Shown piece after piece: positions 43,734-52,292 of a DNA stretch of 64,000 nucleotides. Position numbers and translations under genes: made by a program. The notes under the pieces were generated by a model that made no database searches, was not told where the DNA came from, and worked only from the letters and a program-made list of their open reading frames with translations. The first letter of the stretch is position 1. Every line of letters starts with the position of its first letter. Source of the stretch: CAVPTL01 sp963708725 (lineage in GTDB: Bacteria; Actinomycetota; Thermoleophilia; Gaiellales; JAICJC01). The stretch covers positions 124,001 through 188,000 of the forward strand of contig CAVPTL010000009.1 of NCBI GenBank assembly GCA_963708725.1, given 5' to 3'.

Positions 43734-44161
43734 CCGGCGAGTCGCAGGCGCTGGCCCGATGCCGCGATCAGCGCGCTGACCTCCTGCCATGCCCGTTCGG
43801 CGCCATCGGTCTCGACCCGGGTCGCGCCCAGGCCACAGCGGTCGATCAGGTGGGCGTTCACACACCCACTCGCCCGCCGCCAATCGCCGCCGCGGTAGAC
43901 GATGTCGGTCAGGGTCGCGCCCGCGAACAGCTGGGCGAAAGCGCCGCCACGTGGCTGCTCCGGCCACACGGGGCAGTCCAGGTCGGGGCCATCATGCGCG
44001 CACGCCACCCAGCCGATCAGCTCGCCCGAGGACGTCGCGGCCAGGCCCCCGCGCATCACCCGAACGCCGCGGTGCGCCACGGTTTGGGGGACGAGCAGCT
44101 CGGCGGTACGCGAGATGGCAAGGATGGTGACCGGGGTCACCGGCACGGTCTCATCGATCAT
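43730..44161 (-). CDS. Unrecognised 143-aa protein
   Basis: I do not recognise a family. From MIDETVPVTP (44161) the protein has a beta-rich N-terminal half (VTILAISRTAELLV, VRVMRGGLAATSSGELIGWV), a Cys in VACAHDGPDLDCPVW, and a helical C-terminal end rich in Ala (ERAWQEVSALIAASGQR). No membrane segment or signal peptide is seen. It is convergent with the alpha/beta hydrolase and overlaps it by four bases. Codon use is like its neighbours, so it is probably real. Confidence 0.55.
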   Translation of the reverse strand: MIDETVPVTPVTILAISRTAELLVPQTVAHRGVRVMRGGLAATSSGELIGWVACAHDGPDLDCPVWPEQPRGGAFAQLFAGATLTDIVYRGGDWRRASGCVNAHLIDRCGLGATRVETDGAERAWQEVSALIAASGQRLRLAG

Positions 44162-44251
44162 CGGAGTTGCGCCTTCCACTGAGGATTCTGGAGCCTTGAG
44201 GATGTATCGACGAAACGCCGGCCTCGGCGCATCCCGCAAAAGGTGAGGCGA

Positions 44252-46336
44252 CTATCCCTCGACCAGCGGGCGCTCGCGCAGGTACGGCAGCGCGTGGGCG
44301 GGGTCGTCCGAGTCGATCTCCCGGGCGAGGCGGTGGCCATCGAAGATCGCGTCGGCGATCAGGCGAGGCGCCACGCAATCACCGATCTGGTAGACCGCCT
44401 CGACGCCCGCCTCCGCCAGAGCATCCGGCGAGGCCATCAGCTCGTGGTAGAGCGCGTCGTCTGATACTCGCTGGGTCAGCAGCACGACACCGTCGACGGC
44501 GAGCTCTGACCGGGCATCGAACTCTCCCGCGAGCTCGATGCTCTCGGGGGTGATCCGCTGCACCACGCTCGCGCGGTGGGCCCGCACCCCAAGCTTGTGC
44601 AGCAGGCGCCGGGCGGGCAGGCCTTCGAGCGTCTGGTCACAGAACGGCGCGACCGCGTCGTGGCTGGTGACGAAGTCCACCTCATAGCCGTCGTTTCGAA
44701 GCTTCTCGGCGATCGTCGCGCCCGCAAAGTAGCCCTCATAGTCGACGACCGCGACGCGAGAGCCGGGTGGTTTCTTGCCCTCGACCATGATCTGTTCGGG
44801 GGTCAGGACGTGGGGGAGGTTGGCGTCCGCGCCCGGAATCGGCGCGCGGGTCACGCCGCTGAGCCCGTCGCCGGCCCAGTGCGAGCCGGTCGCCACGATC
44901 ACGATCTGGGCGCCGTATTCCAGGATGTCCTGGGCTGTGAGCGTCGTCTCCAGGCCGACCGAGACGTTCTCGAGCCGGTCGAGTTGGACGCGCCGGTAGT
45001 CGATCACATGGCCCCAGCCGCCGAGTCCGGGGAGCCGGGTGACCCATCGCATCGAGCCGCCGATGTCATCTCCCGAGTCGACCATGTGGACCAGCTCCAT
45101 GCCGCGCTTGCCGAGCACGATGGCACACTCCATCCCGGCCGCTCCGGCGCCGACCACGAGCGCGGCGCGGTCGGCGTTCTTGGCTCGCGTGAACTTCTCG
45201 GGGTGCCAGCCGCGGCGATGCTCCTCGCCGGCGGTCGCGTTTTGGGTACAGCCGAGGTGGCTGCCCCAGATCGATCGTGAGTAGCAGGCGTTACAGCCGA
45301 TGCACTCTCGGATCTCGTCGTAGCGGCCCTCCTCGATCTTGCGCGGCAGAAACGGATCTGAGATCGAGGGGCGGGCGGCGCCGATCAGGTCGACCGTACC
45401 GCCGCGGACGAGATCCGCCATGCGATCGGGATCGGTGAATCGCCCCACGACCACGATCGGCTTCTGGGTGGCCTCGCGGGCTCGGCCTGACCATTCCATC
45501 TGGTAGCCCTGCTCGAAGAAGCGCGACGGGCCGGAGTCGAGCCGCCCGGTGCCCCACATCGATCCGATCACGACGTCCCACAGGTCGACCATCGGGTCGG
45601 CCATGCGGATGAACTCCAAGCCGTCGTCGATCGGCACTCCCGAGAGCTCGAGCGTGTCGGCGGCGATCCGCACCGCAATGGCGACGTCGTCGCCCACCGC
45701 GGCTTTGACCAGCTCGATCGCTTCGAGCCAGAATCGCGCCCGGTTTTCGAGTGAGCCGCCGTACTCGTCGGTGCGGTGGTTGTACAGGGGTGACAGAAAC
45801 TGCGATGGGAGGTAGGTGTGGGAGCCGTACACGTAGATGATGTCGAAACCGGCTTGGCGGGCGCGCTTGGCGGCTTCGACCCACTGGTGCTGGACGCGCT
45901 GGATGTCGGCGTGGGTCATCGCCTTGGGCACCACCACGCTGTCGAGGTCGCTGGAGATCTGGGAGGGGGCGAGCTGGGCCAGTCGCGACTCGCGGGCCTC
46001 TGCATACACACCGCCGTGCCACAGCTCGACGCCCGCAAGCGCGCCGTGCTCGTGTGCCTTGGCGGTCATCAGCTGCAGCGCGCGCATGTCCTCGTCGTCC
46101 CACAGGCGCGCCGACACGTACGGCGTCTCGTCGGACTCGGGGCTGATCGAGCAGTACTCGGTACACACCGCCGCCCATCCACCCTCGGCCTTCATCCCGC
46201 GAAAGGCGGCCTGCGTCCACGGCTTCTCGACTCCGAACCCGGTGCAGTGCGGCACCTGGTAGAAGCGGTTTCGAAGCGTCTTTGGCCCGATCTGGACCGG
46301 CTCGAACAGGACGTCGTGGCGCTCGAGCCGGCTCAT
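44252..46336 (-). CDS. Trimethylamine/dimethylamine dehydrogenase-like iron-sulfur flavoprotein
   Basis: This 694-aa protein is a close relative of trimethylamine dehydrogenase (TMADH), which demethylates amines oxidatively to formaldehyde and passes electrons to an ETF. It has an Old-Yellow-Enzyme barrel, then NAD/ADP-binding domains. The covalent-FMN cysteine is present as Cys31 in VPHCTGFG. Fe-S ligands are Cys345, Cys348, Cys351 and Cys363 in CIGCNAC and LGC, followed by TQNATAGEE. Catalytic residues Tyr170, His173 and Asp267 match TMADH Tyr169, His172 and Asp267. Of the amine-binding bowl, Tyr61, Trp106 and Trp261 are kept, but Trp355 is replaced, with a Trp at 357. ATG 46336 overlaps the MttB-like gene stop by four bases. 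Confidence 0.9.
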   Translation of the reverse strand: MSRLERHDVLFEPVQIGPKTLRNRFYQVPHCTGFGVEKPWTQAAFRGMKAEGGWAAVCTEYCSISPESDETPYVSARLWDDEDMRALQLMTAKAHEHGALAGVELWHGGVYAEARESRLAQLAPSQISSDLDSVVVPKAMTHADIQRVQHQWVEAAKRARQAGFDIIYVYGSHTYLPSQFLSPLYNHRTDEYGGSLENRARFWLEAIELVKAAVGDDVAIAVRIAADTLELSGVPIDDGLEFIRMADPMVDLWDVVIGSMWGTGRLDSGPSRFFEQGYQMEWSGRAREATQKPIVVVGRFTDPDRMADLVRGGTVDLIGAARPSISDPFLPRKIEEGRYDEIRECIGCNACYSRSIWGSHLGCTQNATAGEEHRRGWHPEKFTRAKNADRAALVVGAGAAGMECAIVLGKRGMELVHMVDSGDDIGGSMRWVTRLPGLGGWGHVIDYRRVQLDRLENVSVGLETTLTAQDILEYGAQIVIVATGSHWAGDGLSGVTRAPIPGADANLPHVLTPEQIMVEGKKPPGSRVAVVDYEGYFAGATIAEKLRNDGYEVDFVTSHDAVAPFCDQTLEGLPARRLLHKLGVRAHRASVVQRITPESIELAGEFDARSELAVDGVVLLTQRVSDDALYHELMASPDALAEAGVEAVYQIGDCVAPRLIADAIFDGHRLAREIDSDDPAHALPYLRERPLVEG

Positions 46337-47784
46337 GCGGCGTGCTCAGCCTCGATCTCTGAGCGGCGGCGAGTGATGTACTCCTGAAGCTCCTCGTCGA
46401 TCGCCGGGTCGATGCCGGGATCCTCGTAGCTCTCGAGCAGCGCCTTCCATTGCGCGGTGGCCTGATGGTCGGCGGTGTGCGCGCCCTGCTTCTCCCAGGT
46501 GACGTAGGCCTGCGACTTGAACAGCGGGCTCATGAACACCCAGTCTCGGAAATGCTCGAGCGTGTGCGTCGATCCGAGGAACATGCCCCCAGGGCCTTCC
46601 TCGCGGATCGCGTCGATTGCGAACTCTTCCTCGCCGATCCCGATGCCCTGGCGCATGATCACGAACATCCGCAGCACCTCGAGGTCGAGCGCAAGCTTCT
46701 CGTAGCTCGCGGTCAGGCCGCCTTCGAGCCACCCCGCTGCGTGCATCACCAGGTCGGAGCCGGCCATGAACGTGGCCCACAGCATGTTGAGCGACTCCGA
46801 GGCCGCCTGCGCGTCGAGCGCGTTTCCGGAGCAGAGGCCGCCGCCTCCCCGAAACGGGATCTTGTAGCGCCGCGCGAGCTGGCCGCCCGCGATGCAGCCG
46901 AGCACCGACTCGGGAGTGCCAAACGAGGGGCCTCCGGTGCGCATGTCGACCGCGCTGAAGAACGACCCGAACACGCACGGCGCTCCCGGCCGCACGGTCT
47001 GGGCAAGCGCGACCCCTGAGAGCGCCTCGGCGACCTGCTGGGCGAGGCCGCCGGCGATCGAGACCGGTGCGGTTGCACCGGCGAGCAGGAACGGTGTGAC
47101 CACGACCGGCTGGTTTGCGGTTGCCCACTCCATCAGGGCGTCGGCCATCAGCCAGTCCCACACCAGCGGACTGTTGGGATTCACGACTCCCAGCATGCCC
47201 GGAGTCTTTTCGATCTCCTCGCGGCCGCCGCAGGCGATGGCGGCGAGGTTGACCGCGTCGCGCGCTTTCGGCCCCGAGGTGCCGTAACACACGTACGGCT
47301 TGTCCGACCAGCGGATCACGGCGTAGTCCATGTCCATGTGGCGGGTCTGGTCGTCGAGATCCGAGGCCTCGACCACGCCGCTCTGCTGACAGGTGAGCAG
47401 GTCGGCCGCTTGCGCCATCTTGACCAGCTCCAGGTAGTCGCGCATCGAACCTTCTCGCCGGCCCCGCTCGAGATCGGAGCAAAACGGCGAGCCACCGACC
47501 GGGGTCAGGACGAATGAGCCGCCGCCGAGGGTGACGGCCCGCTCGGGGTTTCGGCCGCGCACGGTGAAGGTCTCGGGTGCCTTGGCGAGCATCTCCATCA
47601 CGAACTCGCGATCCCAGCGCACTCGGGTGCCATCGACGTTCTGCCCGGCTGCGGCGAGCAGTTCCAGCGCGCCGTCGTGGCGCACCTCGGTGCCGATCTC
47701 CTCGAGGATCGTCATCGCCCGATCATGGATCAGATCGAGCTGCTCTTCGGTGAGCACCTGGGCGCGCGCGTGGCTTTCGAACAT
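46333..47784 (-). CDS. MttB-family (COG5598) methyltransferase without pyrrolysine
   Basis: This 483-aa protein is of the trimethylamine-methyltransferase MttB superfamily, but the frame is open throughout with no in-frame amber codon, so it is a non-pyrrolysine member. Family blocks include AMTILEEIGTEVRHDGA near residue 23, GGSPFCSDLERGRREGS, YVCYGTSGPKARDAV and FRGGGGLCSGNALDAQA. Studied non-Pyl members move a methyl from quaternary amines such as glycine betaine, carnitine or proline betaine to a corrinoid protein. No corrinoid protein gene is in the window. It precedes and overlaps the TMADH-like gene, so both should act on one amine-derived substrate or pathway. Confidence 0.87.
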   Translation of the reverse strand: MFESHARAQVLTEEQLDLIHDRAMTILEEIGTEVRHDGALELLAAAGQNVDGTRVRWDREFVMEMLAKAPETFTVRGRNPERAVTLGGGSFVLTPVGGSPFCSDLERGRREGSMRDYLELVKMAQAADLLTCQQSGVVEASDLDDQTRHMDMDYAVIRWSDKPYVCYGTSGPKARDAVNLAAIACGGREEIEKTPGMLGVVNPNSPLVWDWLMADALMEWATANQPVVVTPFLLAGATAPVSIAGGLAQQVAEALSGVALAQTVRPGAPCVFGSFFSAVDMRTGGPSFGTPESVLGCIAGGQLARRYKIPFRGGGGLCSGNALDAQAASESLNMLWATFMAGSDLVMHAAGWLEGGLTASYEKLALDLEVLRMFVIMRQGIGIGEEEFAIDAIREEGPGGMFLGSTHTLEHFRDWVFMSPLFKSQAYVTWEKQGAHTADHQATAQWKALLESYEDPGIDPAIDEELQEYITRRRSEIEAEHAA

Positions 47785-47837
47785 CGGCTGACACTACAGC
47801 GAGTCTCGGCGCCACGCCCCACGTAGTATGTGCTGCG

Positions 47838-48872
47838 ATGACCAGAGACGAACTTTTCGACACGCTCTCAGACCTTGTCGCGCTGCACTCTCCCAGCGGG
47901 GTCGAGCAGGCAGTCGACGCGTATCTGCTTGACCGCCTCGCCGCCTTCGGGACGCCCACGCTCGACGCGGGTGGAAACGTCATTCTGCGGATTGCAGGCC
48001 GTGACTCGAGCGAGCTGGTGTCGATCCTTGCACACAAGGACGAGATCGGGACGATGGTCAAACGCATCGACGAAGACGGCCGGCTGGCCGTGTCAAAGGT
48101 CGGTGGGTCGTTTGCCTGGGTGTGGGGCGAGGGGCCGGTGGAGGTGCTCGGCGACCACGCTCAGATCACGGGAGTGCTGAGCTTCGGCGCGCGCCACGTC
48201 TCCGACGAATCACCCCAGCGCGAGCAGGACGAGAAGACGATCCAGTGGCGGCACGCTTGGGTCGAGACGATGCTCGACGACGACAAGCTGAAGGCCGCTG
48301 GAGTCCGCCCGGGATCGCGGGTGGTACCGACGGCCTACCGCAAGCGAGCGGTGCGGATCGGCCCCGAGGAGGAGTACGTCGCGTCGTATGCGATCGACGA
48401 CAAGGGAGCCGTCACCGGCCTGCTCGATCTGGCAGCGCGACTGACCGCGCCGCCGCGTTGCGACGTCGAGCTGGTGTTCACCTCGCGTGAAGAGATCGGC
48501 TGCGCCGGCGCGGCCTTCTATGCCGCCAACACGGATGCGACCGCCGCCATCGCGCTGGAGGTGACGCCCGTCGCCAGGGAGTACGGCATCGCACTCACCG
48601 CCGACCCGGTGCTGATCGTGGGTGATTCCTATGGCCCGTTGCACGACGCGCTCGGGCGAGAGCTCGCCGGGGCGGGGGAGGCAGCCGGCTTGACGGTCAG
48701 GCACGCCGTGGTCTCGAGCTTCGGCTCCGACGCATCCTCGGTGATGCGGGCCGGGACGGTTGCGCGCACCGCCTGCCTCGCGTTCCCGACCGAGAACACC
48801 CACGGCTTTGAGATCGCCCACCTCGACGGCATCGCAAACTGCGTGACGCTGCTCGAACGCTGGCTGGCGTAG
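47838..48872 (+). CDS. M42-family metallo-aminopeptidase
   Basis: This 344-aa protein belongs to the M42 (glutamyl aminopeptidase/endoglucanase M) family, which forms large tetrahedral complexes that clip residues from peptide N-termini. Metal and catalytic positions are visible: His and Asp in LAHKDEIG near 64, Asp in YAIDDKGAVTG near 182, Glu pair in SREEIGCAGA near 215, Glu in ALEVTPV near 236 and His in ENTHGFEIAHLDG near 322. In the first motif HKDE replaces the common HMDE. ATG 47838 is 53 bases from the divergent MttB-like gene. The tRNA gene starts 32 bases after its stop. Confidence 0.85.
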   Translation: MTRDELFDTLSDLVALHSPSGVEQAVDAYLLDRLAAFGTPTLDAGGNVILRIAGRDSSELVSILAHKDEIGTMVKRIDEDGRLAVSKVGGSFAWVWGEGPVEVLGDHAQITGVLSFGARHVSDESPQREQDEKTIQWRHAWVETMLDDDKLKAAGVRPGSRVVPTAYRKRAVRIGPEEEYVASYAIDDKGAVTGLLDLAARLTAPPRCDVELVFTSREEIGCAGAAFYAANTDATAAIALEVTPVAREYGIALTADPVLIVGDSYGPLHDALGRELAGAGEAAGLTVRHAVVSSFGSDASSVMRAGTVARTACLAFPTENTHGFEIAHLDGIANCVTLLERWLA

Positions 48873-48904
48873 CGGCTCGCGGAGGTGCGTAGAATGAGGC
48901 CCTC

Positions 48905-48978
48905 GGCGGAGTAGCTCAGCTGGTTAGAGCAGCGGAATCATAATCCGCGTGTCGGGGGTTCGAGTCCCTCCTCCGCTA
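48905..48978 (+). tRNA. tRNA-Met (CAT anticodon), elongator type
   Basis: The 74-base sequence folds as a full cloverleaf. The acceptor stem is GGCGGAG with CTCCGCT (first pair G-U). The D arm GCTC/GAGC encloses the loop, and the anticodon stem GCGGA/TCCGC encloses ATCATAA with anticodon CAT. The T arm has the GGTTCGAGTC loop region. The discriminator is A and CCA is not encoded. CAT could also be tRNA-Ile2 after lysidine modification; the overall sequence fits elongator Met better. The DNA after its 3' end looks accessory, so the gene may be an integration site. Confidence 0.93.
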
Positions 48979-48986
48979 TCGCTGGT

Positions 48987-49008
48987 GTTCCCCAAACTGT
49001 TCCCAACT
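48987..49008. repeat. Tandem GTTCCC-type direct repeat after the tRNA gene
   Basis: GTTCCCCAAACT (48987-48998) and GTTCCCAACT (48999-49008) are adjacent imperfect direct repeats, nine bases after the tRNA gene. Such short repeats beside a tRNA 3' end can be integrase-binding sites left by an element. No matching tRNA-end copy was found downstream. Confidence 0.35.
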
Positions 49009-49031
49009 CTAAGCGTCGTTCCAGGCATGCC

Positions 49032-49055
49032 GACGCCGCCCTGGTGGGCGGCGTC
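49032..49055 (+). terminator. Hairpin between tRNA-Met and the sirtuin gene
   Basis: GACGCCGCC (49032-49040) pairs with GGCGGCGTC (49047-49055), a 9-bp GC stem with a six-base loop, followed by AGTTTCAT. It probably ends the tRNA transcript 54 bases after the mature 3' end. Confidence 0.6.
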
Positions 49056-49078
49056 AGTTTCATCGTAGGATCGGATGC

Positions 49079-49879
49079 ATGAGTGCTGATGGTGACATCG
49101 CCCGGCTCGCCGGGATGATCCGGTTGGCGGGTGGTCGGATGGTTGTGCTCACGGGCGCCGGCGTTTCCACGGAGTCGGGACTGCCGGACTTCCGAAGCCC
49201 CGGCGGCCGCTGGACAATCGAGGATTGGCAGCAGACAGCGACGGCTGAGGTCGCTGGGAAGCATCCCGAGCGGGTGTGGGAGTTCACCAGTGAGCTGGTG
49301 TCCGAGCTGGGCGGCGCTGAGCCGAACGACACGCATCGGGTGCTCGCGGACTGGGAGCGGCGAGGGCTGGTCTCGCTGGTCGCGACGCAGAACATCGATG
49401 GCCTCCACCAGGTCGCGGGCTCCCGCGCGGTGGTTGAGCTTCACGGCACGCTTCGGGAGGCGGCGTGCACCAACTGCGAAACCCGGCTGCCGATGGAGGA
49501 CGCCCTTGCGCTCCTCGAATCGAGCCCAGGCGGGTATCCGGTCTGTACTTGCGGCGCCGCGTTTCGCCCGGCGATCGTCTTGTTCGACGAGATGCTTCCC
49601 TACTGGGAATGGAAGCGGGCGAGTCGTCTCGTTGCAAGTGGAGAAACGAGGCTTGTGCTCTGCCTTGGTACGAGCCTGATGGTGCGCCCGGTCGCGGATC
49701 TGCCCCGCTATGGCCGCCAGGCCGGCGCGCAGGTAGCGATCATCAATCGCGGAGAGACCGGCTATGACGATCCCGGACTTCATGACGTGCTCATCCGCGC
49801 GCCGCTCGGAGAAACGATGACTGCGCTCAGCCGGGTGCTGGACTCGCACGGGCGGGATCCTCGCACCGACAACCCCTGA
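49079..49879 (+). CDS. SIR2-family NAD-dependent protein deacylase
   Basis: This 266-aa sirtuin removes acyl groups from lysines using NAD+. The NAD-binding motif is LTGAGVSTESGLPDFRS near residues 24-40, the catalytic region is TQNIDGLHQVAG near 103 with HGTLREAAC supplying the catalytic His, and the zinc site is CTNC together with CTCG. The C-terminal GTSLMVRPVADLPRY strand is family-like. It lies 100 bases after the tRNA gene. Sirtuins also occur in mobile defence systems, but this one has the plain metabolic-enzyme layout with no fused domain. Confidence 0.9.
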   Translation: MSADGDIARLAGMIRLAGGRMVVLTGAGVSTESGLPDFRSPGGRWTIEDWQQTATAEVAGKHPERVWEFTSELVSELGGAEPNDTHRVLADWERRGLVSLVATQNIDGLHQVAGSRAVVELHGTLREAACTNCETRLPMEDALALLESSPGGYPVCTCGAAFRPAIVLFDEMLPYWEWKRASRLVASGETRLVLCLGTSLMVRPVADLPRYGRQAGAQVAIINRGETGYDDPGLHDVLIRAPLGETMTALSRVLDSHGRDPRTDNP

Positions 49880-50167
49880 TCAACGAGACGAAACAGCCGA
49901 CGTCGAACTCCGGCCAGTGCCGGTTACGTGGGTGACGCCACCAGGCGTGCAATACACAAGCTGGCCATGGGGGCTGAGCGTAACCCCGAGCGCTCCAGAC
50001 GGAGGCGTGAACCGCCAGGTGGTCGTCGAGTTAGCAGTCGCGCCGCCCCAGCACCAGCTTTGCAGTGTAGGTATGACCCCATGAAGCCCTGTCAGCCGCA
50101 GTTTCCGCTTCGGCGGCGGCTCGTGTAACGAGCCCCGTCGAGCCCTCAAGGACGACCAACAAACAAC
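49880..50167. other. 288-base gap with no supported gene
   Basis: Both strands have short open frames here, but neither has a ribosome site, a recognisable motif or clear codon bias. The plus strand has an open stretch ending near 50084 (a piece reads VTWVTPPGVQYTSWPWGL), which could be the tail of a lost gene. I see no promoter or repeat that I can support. Confidence 0.4.
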
Positions 50168-50210
50168 GCCCGGCTCTGGGATGATACGGCCGTCGAAAGG
50201 AGAGCCGGGC
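50168..50210 (+). promoter_or_regulatory. Leader hairpin that hides the ribosome site of the NTF2-like gene
   Basis: GCCCGGCTCT (50168-50177) and AGAGCCGGGC (50201-50210) are perfect 10-base arms around a 23-base loop. The right arm ends at the base before ATG 50211, and the ribosome site AAAGGAGAG lies across the loop and right arm. The folded leader should block ribosome access, so translation may be controlled by temperature, a ligand or an antisense RNA. Confidence 0.55.
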
Positions 50211-50594
50211 ATGAGCGAGCAGACCAAGAACACCAACGAAGCGGACATCGCCGCGGTGACCGACGTCGTGCGTGCCTACTACGACGGGTCGATGACTGGC
50301 GACGAAGCGAAACTTGCCGGTGCGTTCCACCCACGAGCCTCCATCGTTGGCACATGGCAAGGCAAGCTGGAGTGGCAGACGCGAGAGGAGTACATCGCCG
50401 AATGCGTGGAAGGCGCCAGCGAAGCAGGTGAATATGACCTGCGGATCACTGGGATGTCATTCGAGGGGAACACGGCGCTCGTCAGAGATGCCGCCCAGTT
50501 CGGCGGCATCTACTTCACCGACGATCTGTCACTGGTCAAGGACGAGGGCAACTGGCGTATCGTCAACAAGACCTACTACGCGCACCCGGCCTGA
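50211..50594 (+). CDS. NTF2-like / lumazine-binding-type protein
   Basis: This 127-aa protein has the alpha+beta cone fold of the NTF2/SnoaL/DUF4440 group: DIAAVTDVVRAYYDGSMTGD with the FHPRAS stretch (FHP-type motif near residue 41), and a C-terminal sheet SFEGNTALVRDAAQ, then YFTDDLSLVKDEGNWRIVNK. Members are small enzymes or ligand binders, often of unknown role. ATG 50211 follows AAAGGAGAG that is part of the hairpin above. A plus-strand in-frame start 30 bases earlier has no ribosome site. Confidence 0.78.
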   Translation: MSEQTKNTNEADIAAVTDVVRAYYDGSMTGDEAKLAGAFHPRASIVGTWQGKLEWQTREEYIAECVEGASEAGEYDLRITGMSFEGNTALVRDAAQFGGIYFTDDLSLVKDEGNWRIVNKTYYAHPA

Positions 50595-50635
50595 CGAACC
50601 GCCACCTGGCCGCCGGCGCGGAACATGAGATCGCG

Positions 50636-50851
50636 GTGCGCGCGATTGACAGACCCCTTTTACCTGGTACCAAACTGATTTGCTACCCATCCGCAGGTGT
50701 CCCGGAGCAACACGTCTTCTCACACGCCCGCTGGAGGTTGCGCAAAGCCAACCTCGGCTTCTACGCCAAACACGGCTACGTGATCGCAGCAGCCGGACGC
50801 GAGCCAGCCTCACAGCTTGACCACTGGATCCTCCGACGACCTGCCGGGTAA
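50636..50851 (+). pseudogene. Fragment resembling a GNAT acetyltransferase C-terminus
   Basis: The last 40 codons read LGFYAKHGYVIAAAG and then LDHWILRRPAG, which matches the end of GNAT N-acetyltransferases (a FYxxxGF helix followed by a final strand ending RRP). The part before it has no GNAT motif and there is no A-site acetyl-CoA loop, so the rest of the gene seems lost. No ribosome site precedes it. The match is by pattern only. Confidence 0.4.
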
Positions 50852-50989
50852 GCCCGCCAGGGTGCAGCTCGGTCTGGCTGTTCCGGATCTCAATCCCCTG
50901 AGCAGTGCCGTCTGCCTGGATTGAACGCGAGCCTCCGTTGGGCATGGTCGTTGCGTATGATGCAAGCGGAGCCGACGGAGGGCGGCGCA

Positions 50990-52261
50990 GTGGAACAGAC
51001 TCCTGGGCGAACAGTGACACTGCTGTTCTCGGATATCGAGGGATCGACGCGATTGGTGCGTCGCCTCGGCGAGCGGGGCTACGCCGACGCGCTTGCTGAG
51101 CACCGAGGCGTGCTTCGAAAAGCGCTCGGTGTCCACGGCGGGATTGAAGTTGACTGCCGCGCAGACGAGTGGTTTGCGGTCTTTCCGAGCTCTCGCGAGG
51201 CGCTCGAACTGGCGATCGCCGTGCAGGATGAGCTGGCGGGATTGGAGTTGCCCGACGATCTTCGGCTCCGGGTACGGATGGGGTTGCACGCCGGTGAGCC
51301 GACGGTCTCCGATGGTGCATATCTGGGCACCGACGTGAACCGCGCCGCTCGAATCTGCTCGGCTGGGCATGGCGGACAGGTGCTCGTATCCGGCGCGGTG
51401 CGAGAACTGGTCGGCGATCGGTTCGAGTTTCTCGACCTGGGCTCGTACGCGCTGGCGGGAATCCCACGGCCCGAGCAGATCTACCAGCTGTCGATTTCGC
51501 AGACCGCGGCGAGCTTTCCGCCGTTGCGCGCGCCAGCGTCGGGTCCGCGCAACAATCGCCGGCCCATCGGGCGGCGAGGTCGCCAGGAACCCACCCTGTC
51601 GTCGGCAGCATGGCGAGTCCGCGCCGCGATCCCCCGCGTCGAGAGCGAGCATCGATCGTTCTATGCCGAGTTGGGAGCGGGTCTGTTCTCGGCAGCGCGC
51701 GCGGTGGAGCGCGCCGACGCGTTTCTGGATCGAGTCGATCATCGACGGCTTGCCGAGCGACTGGCCGAATACCAGCAACTCGCTGTCTTCTCAGAGCCCG
51801 CCGCGCTGGAGACGCAGCGCATCCGCGATCAGATCGCAGCGGTCGAGCACCTTGGCCGTCTGCGCGACTCCGCCATCGCGTGCGCGACGAGTGTGTCCGA
51901 CCTGTTCGTGGAGCCTGGTGAGATCCATCCCGCAGACCTCGCGCCCCTTCGCGACAAGGTCTCAGCAGCCGTGGAGGCGCTGGATCGGGCCGTTACTCGT
52001 GCGGCGGCGATCGTCAGCCCCACGTGTTTCAAACTGAAGAGGACTCGTCATCGTGGCATCTACACCTCCGGGGGGATCTACATCGTCTCGTATCGAGACG
52101 ACGCCGGGACAAAGCAGGTTGGTGAGTTCGTCGCGCTCGCCGATGCCAAGCGGTTTAGAACTGAAACTCGAGTCGCCGCACAGATGCGGCGGGTCGCGTC
52201 GCGCTCCGCGTGGGTGGACGCCGAACGGCAACGCTCGAAGTGGGGCAGAAGCGGGTCATAG
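50990..52261 (+). CDS. Class III adenylate/guanylate cyclase-like protein with integrase-arm-like C-terminus
   Basis: This 423-aa protein has a class III nucleotide cyclase domain at residues about 8-165. The first metal Asp is in LLFSDIEGST, the second in RADEWFAVF (usually GDxFFxxF), and the transition-state Asn/Arg pair is in GTDVNRAARI, so it may be active. Residues 205-345 are helical and unrecognised. Residues about 352-395 (RHRGIYTSGG, IYIVSYRDDAGTKQ, LADAKRFRTE) have the three-strand-plus-helix pattern of the arm-type DNA-binding domain at the N-terminus of tyrosine integrases. GTG 50990 is the chosen start because GGAGG lies eight bases upstream; ATG 50921, 50957 and 50960 are alternatives. 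Confidence 0.72.
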   Translation: MEQTPGRTVTLLFSDIEGSTRLVRRLGERGYADALAEHRGVLRKALGVHGGIEVDCRADEWFAVFPSSREALELAIAVQDELAGLELPDDLRLRVRMGLHAGEPTVSDGAYLGTDVNRAARICSAGHGGQVLVSGAVRELVGDRFEFLDLGSYALAGIPRPEQIYQLSISQTAASFPPLRAPASGPRNNRRPIGRRGRQEPTLSSAAWRVRAAIPRVESEHRSFYAELGAGLFSAARAVERADAFLDRVDHRRLAERLAEYQQLAVFSEPAALETQRIRDQIAAVEHLGRLRDSAIACATSVSDLFVEPGEIHPADLAPLRDKVSAAVEALDRAVTRAAAIVSPTCFKLKRTRHRGIYTSGGIYIVSYRDDAGTKQVGEFVALADAKRFRTETRVAAQMRRVASRSAWVDAERQRSKWGRSGS

Positions 52262-52292
52262 TCTCTCGAAGTCGGGGACGAGATAGACGGTT

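Noticed and set aside
49880..50248. Minus-strand 122-aa frame after the sirtuin gene
   Set aside because: No ribosome site, no motif, odd composition, and it overlaps the leader hairpin and start of the NTF2-like gene.
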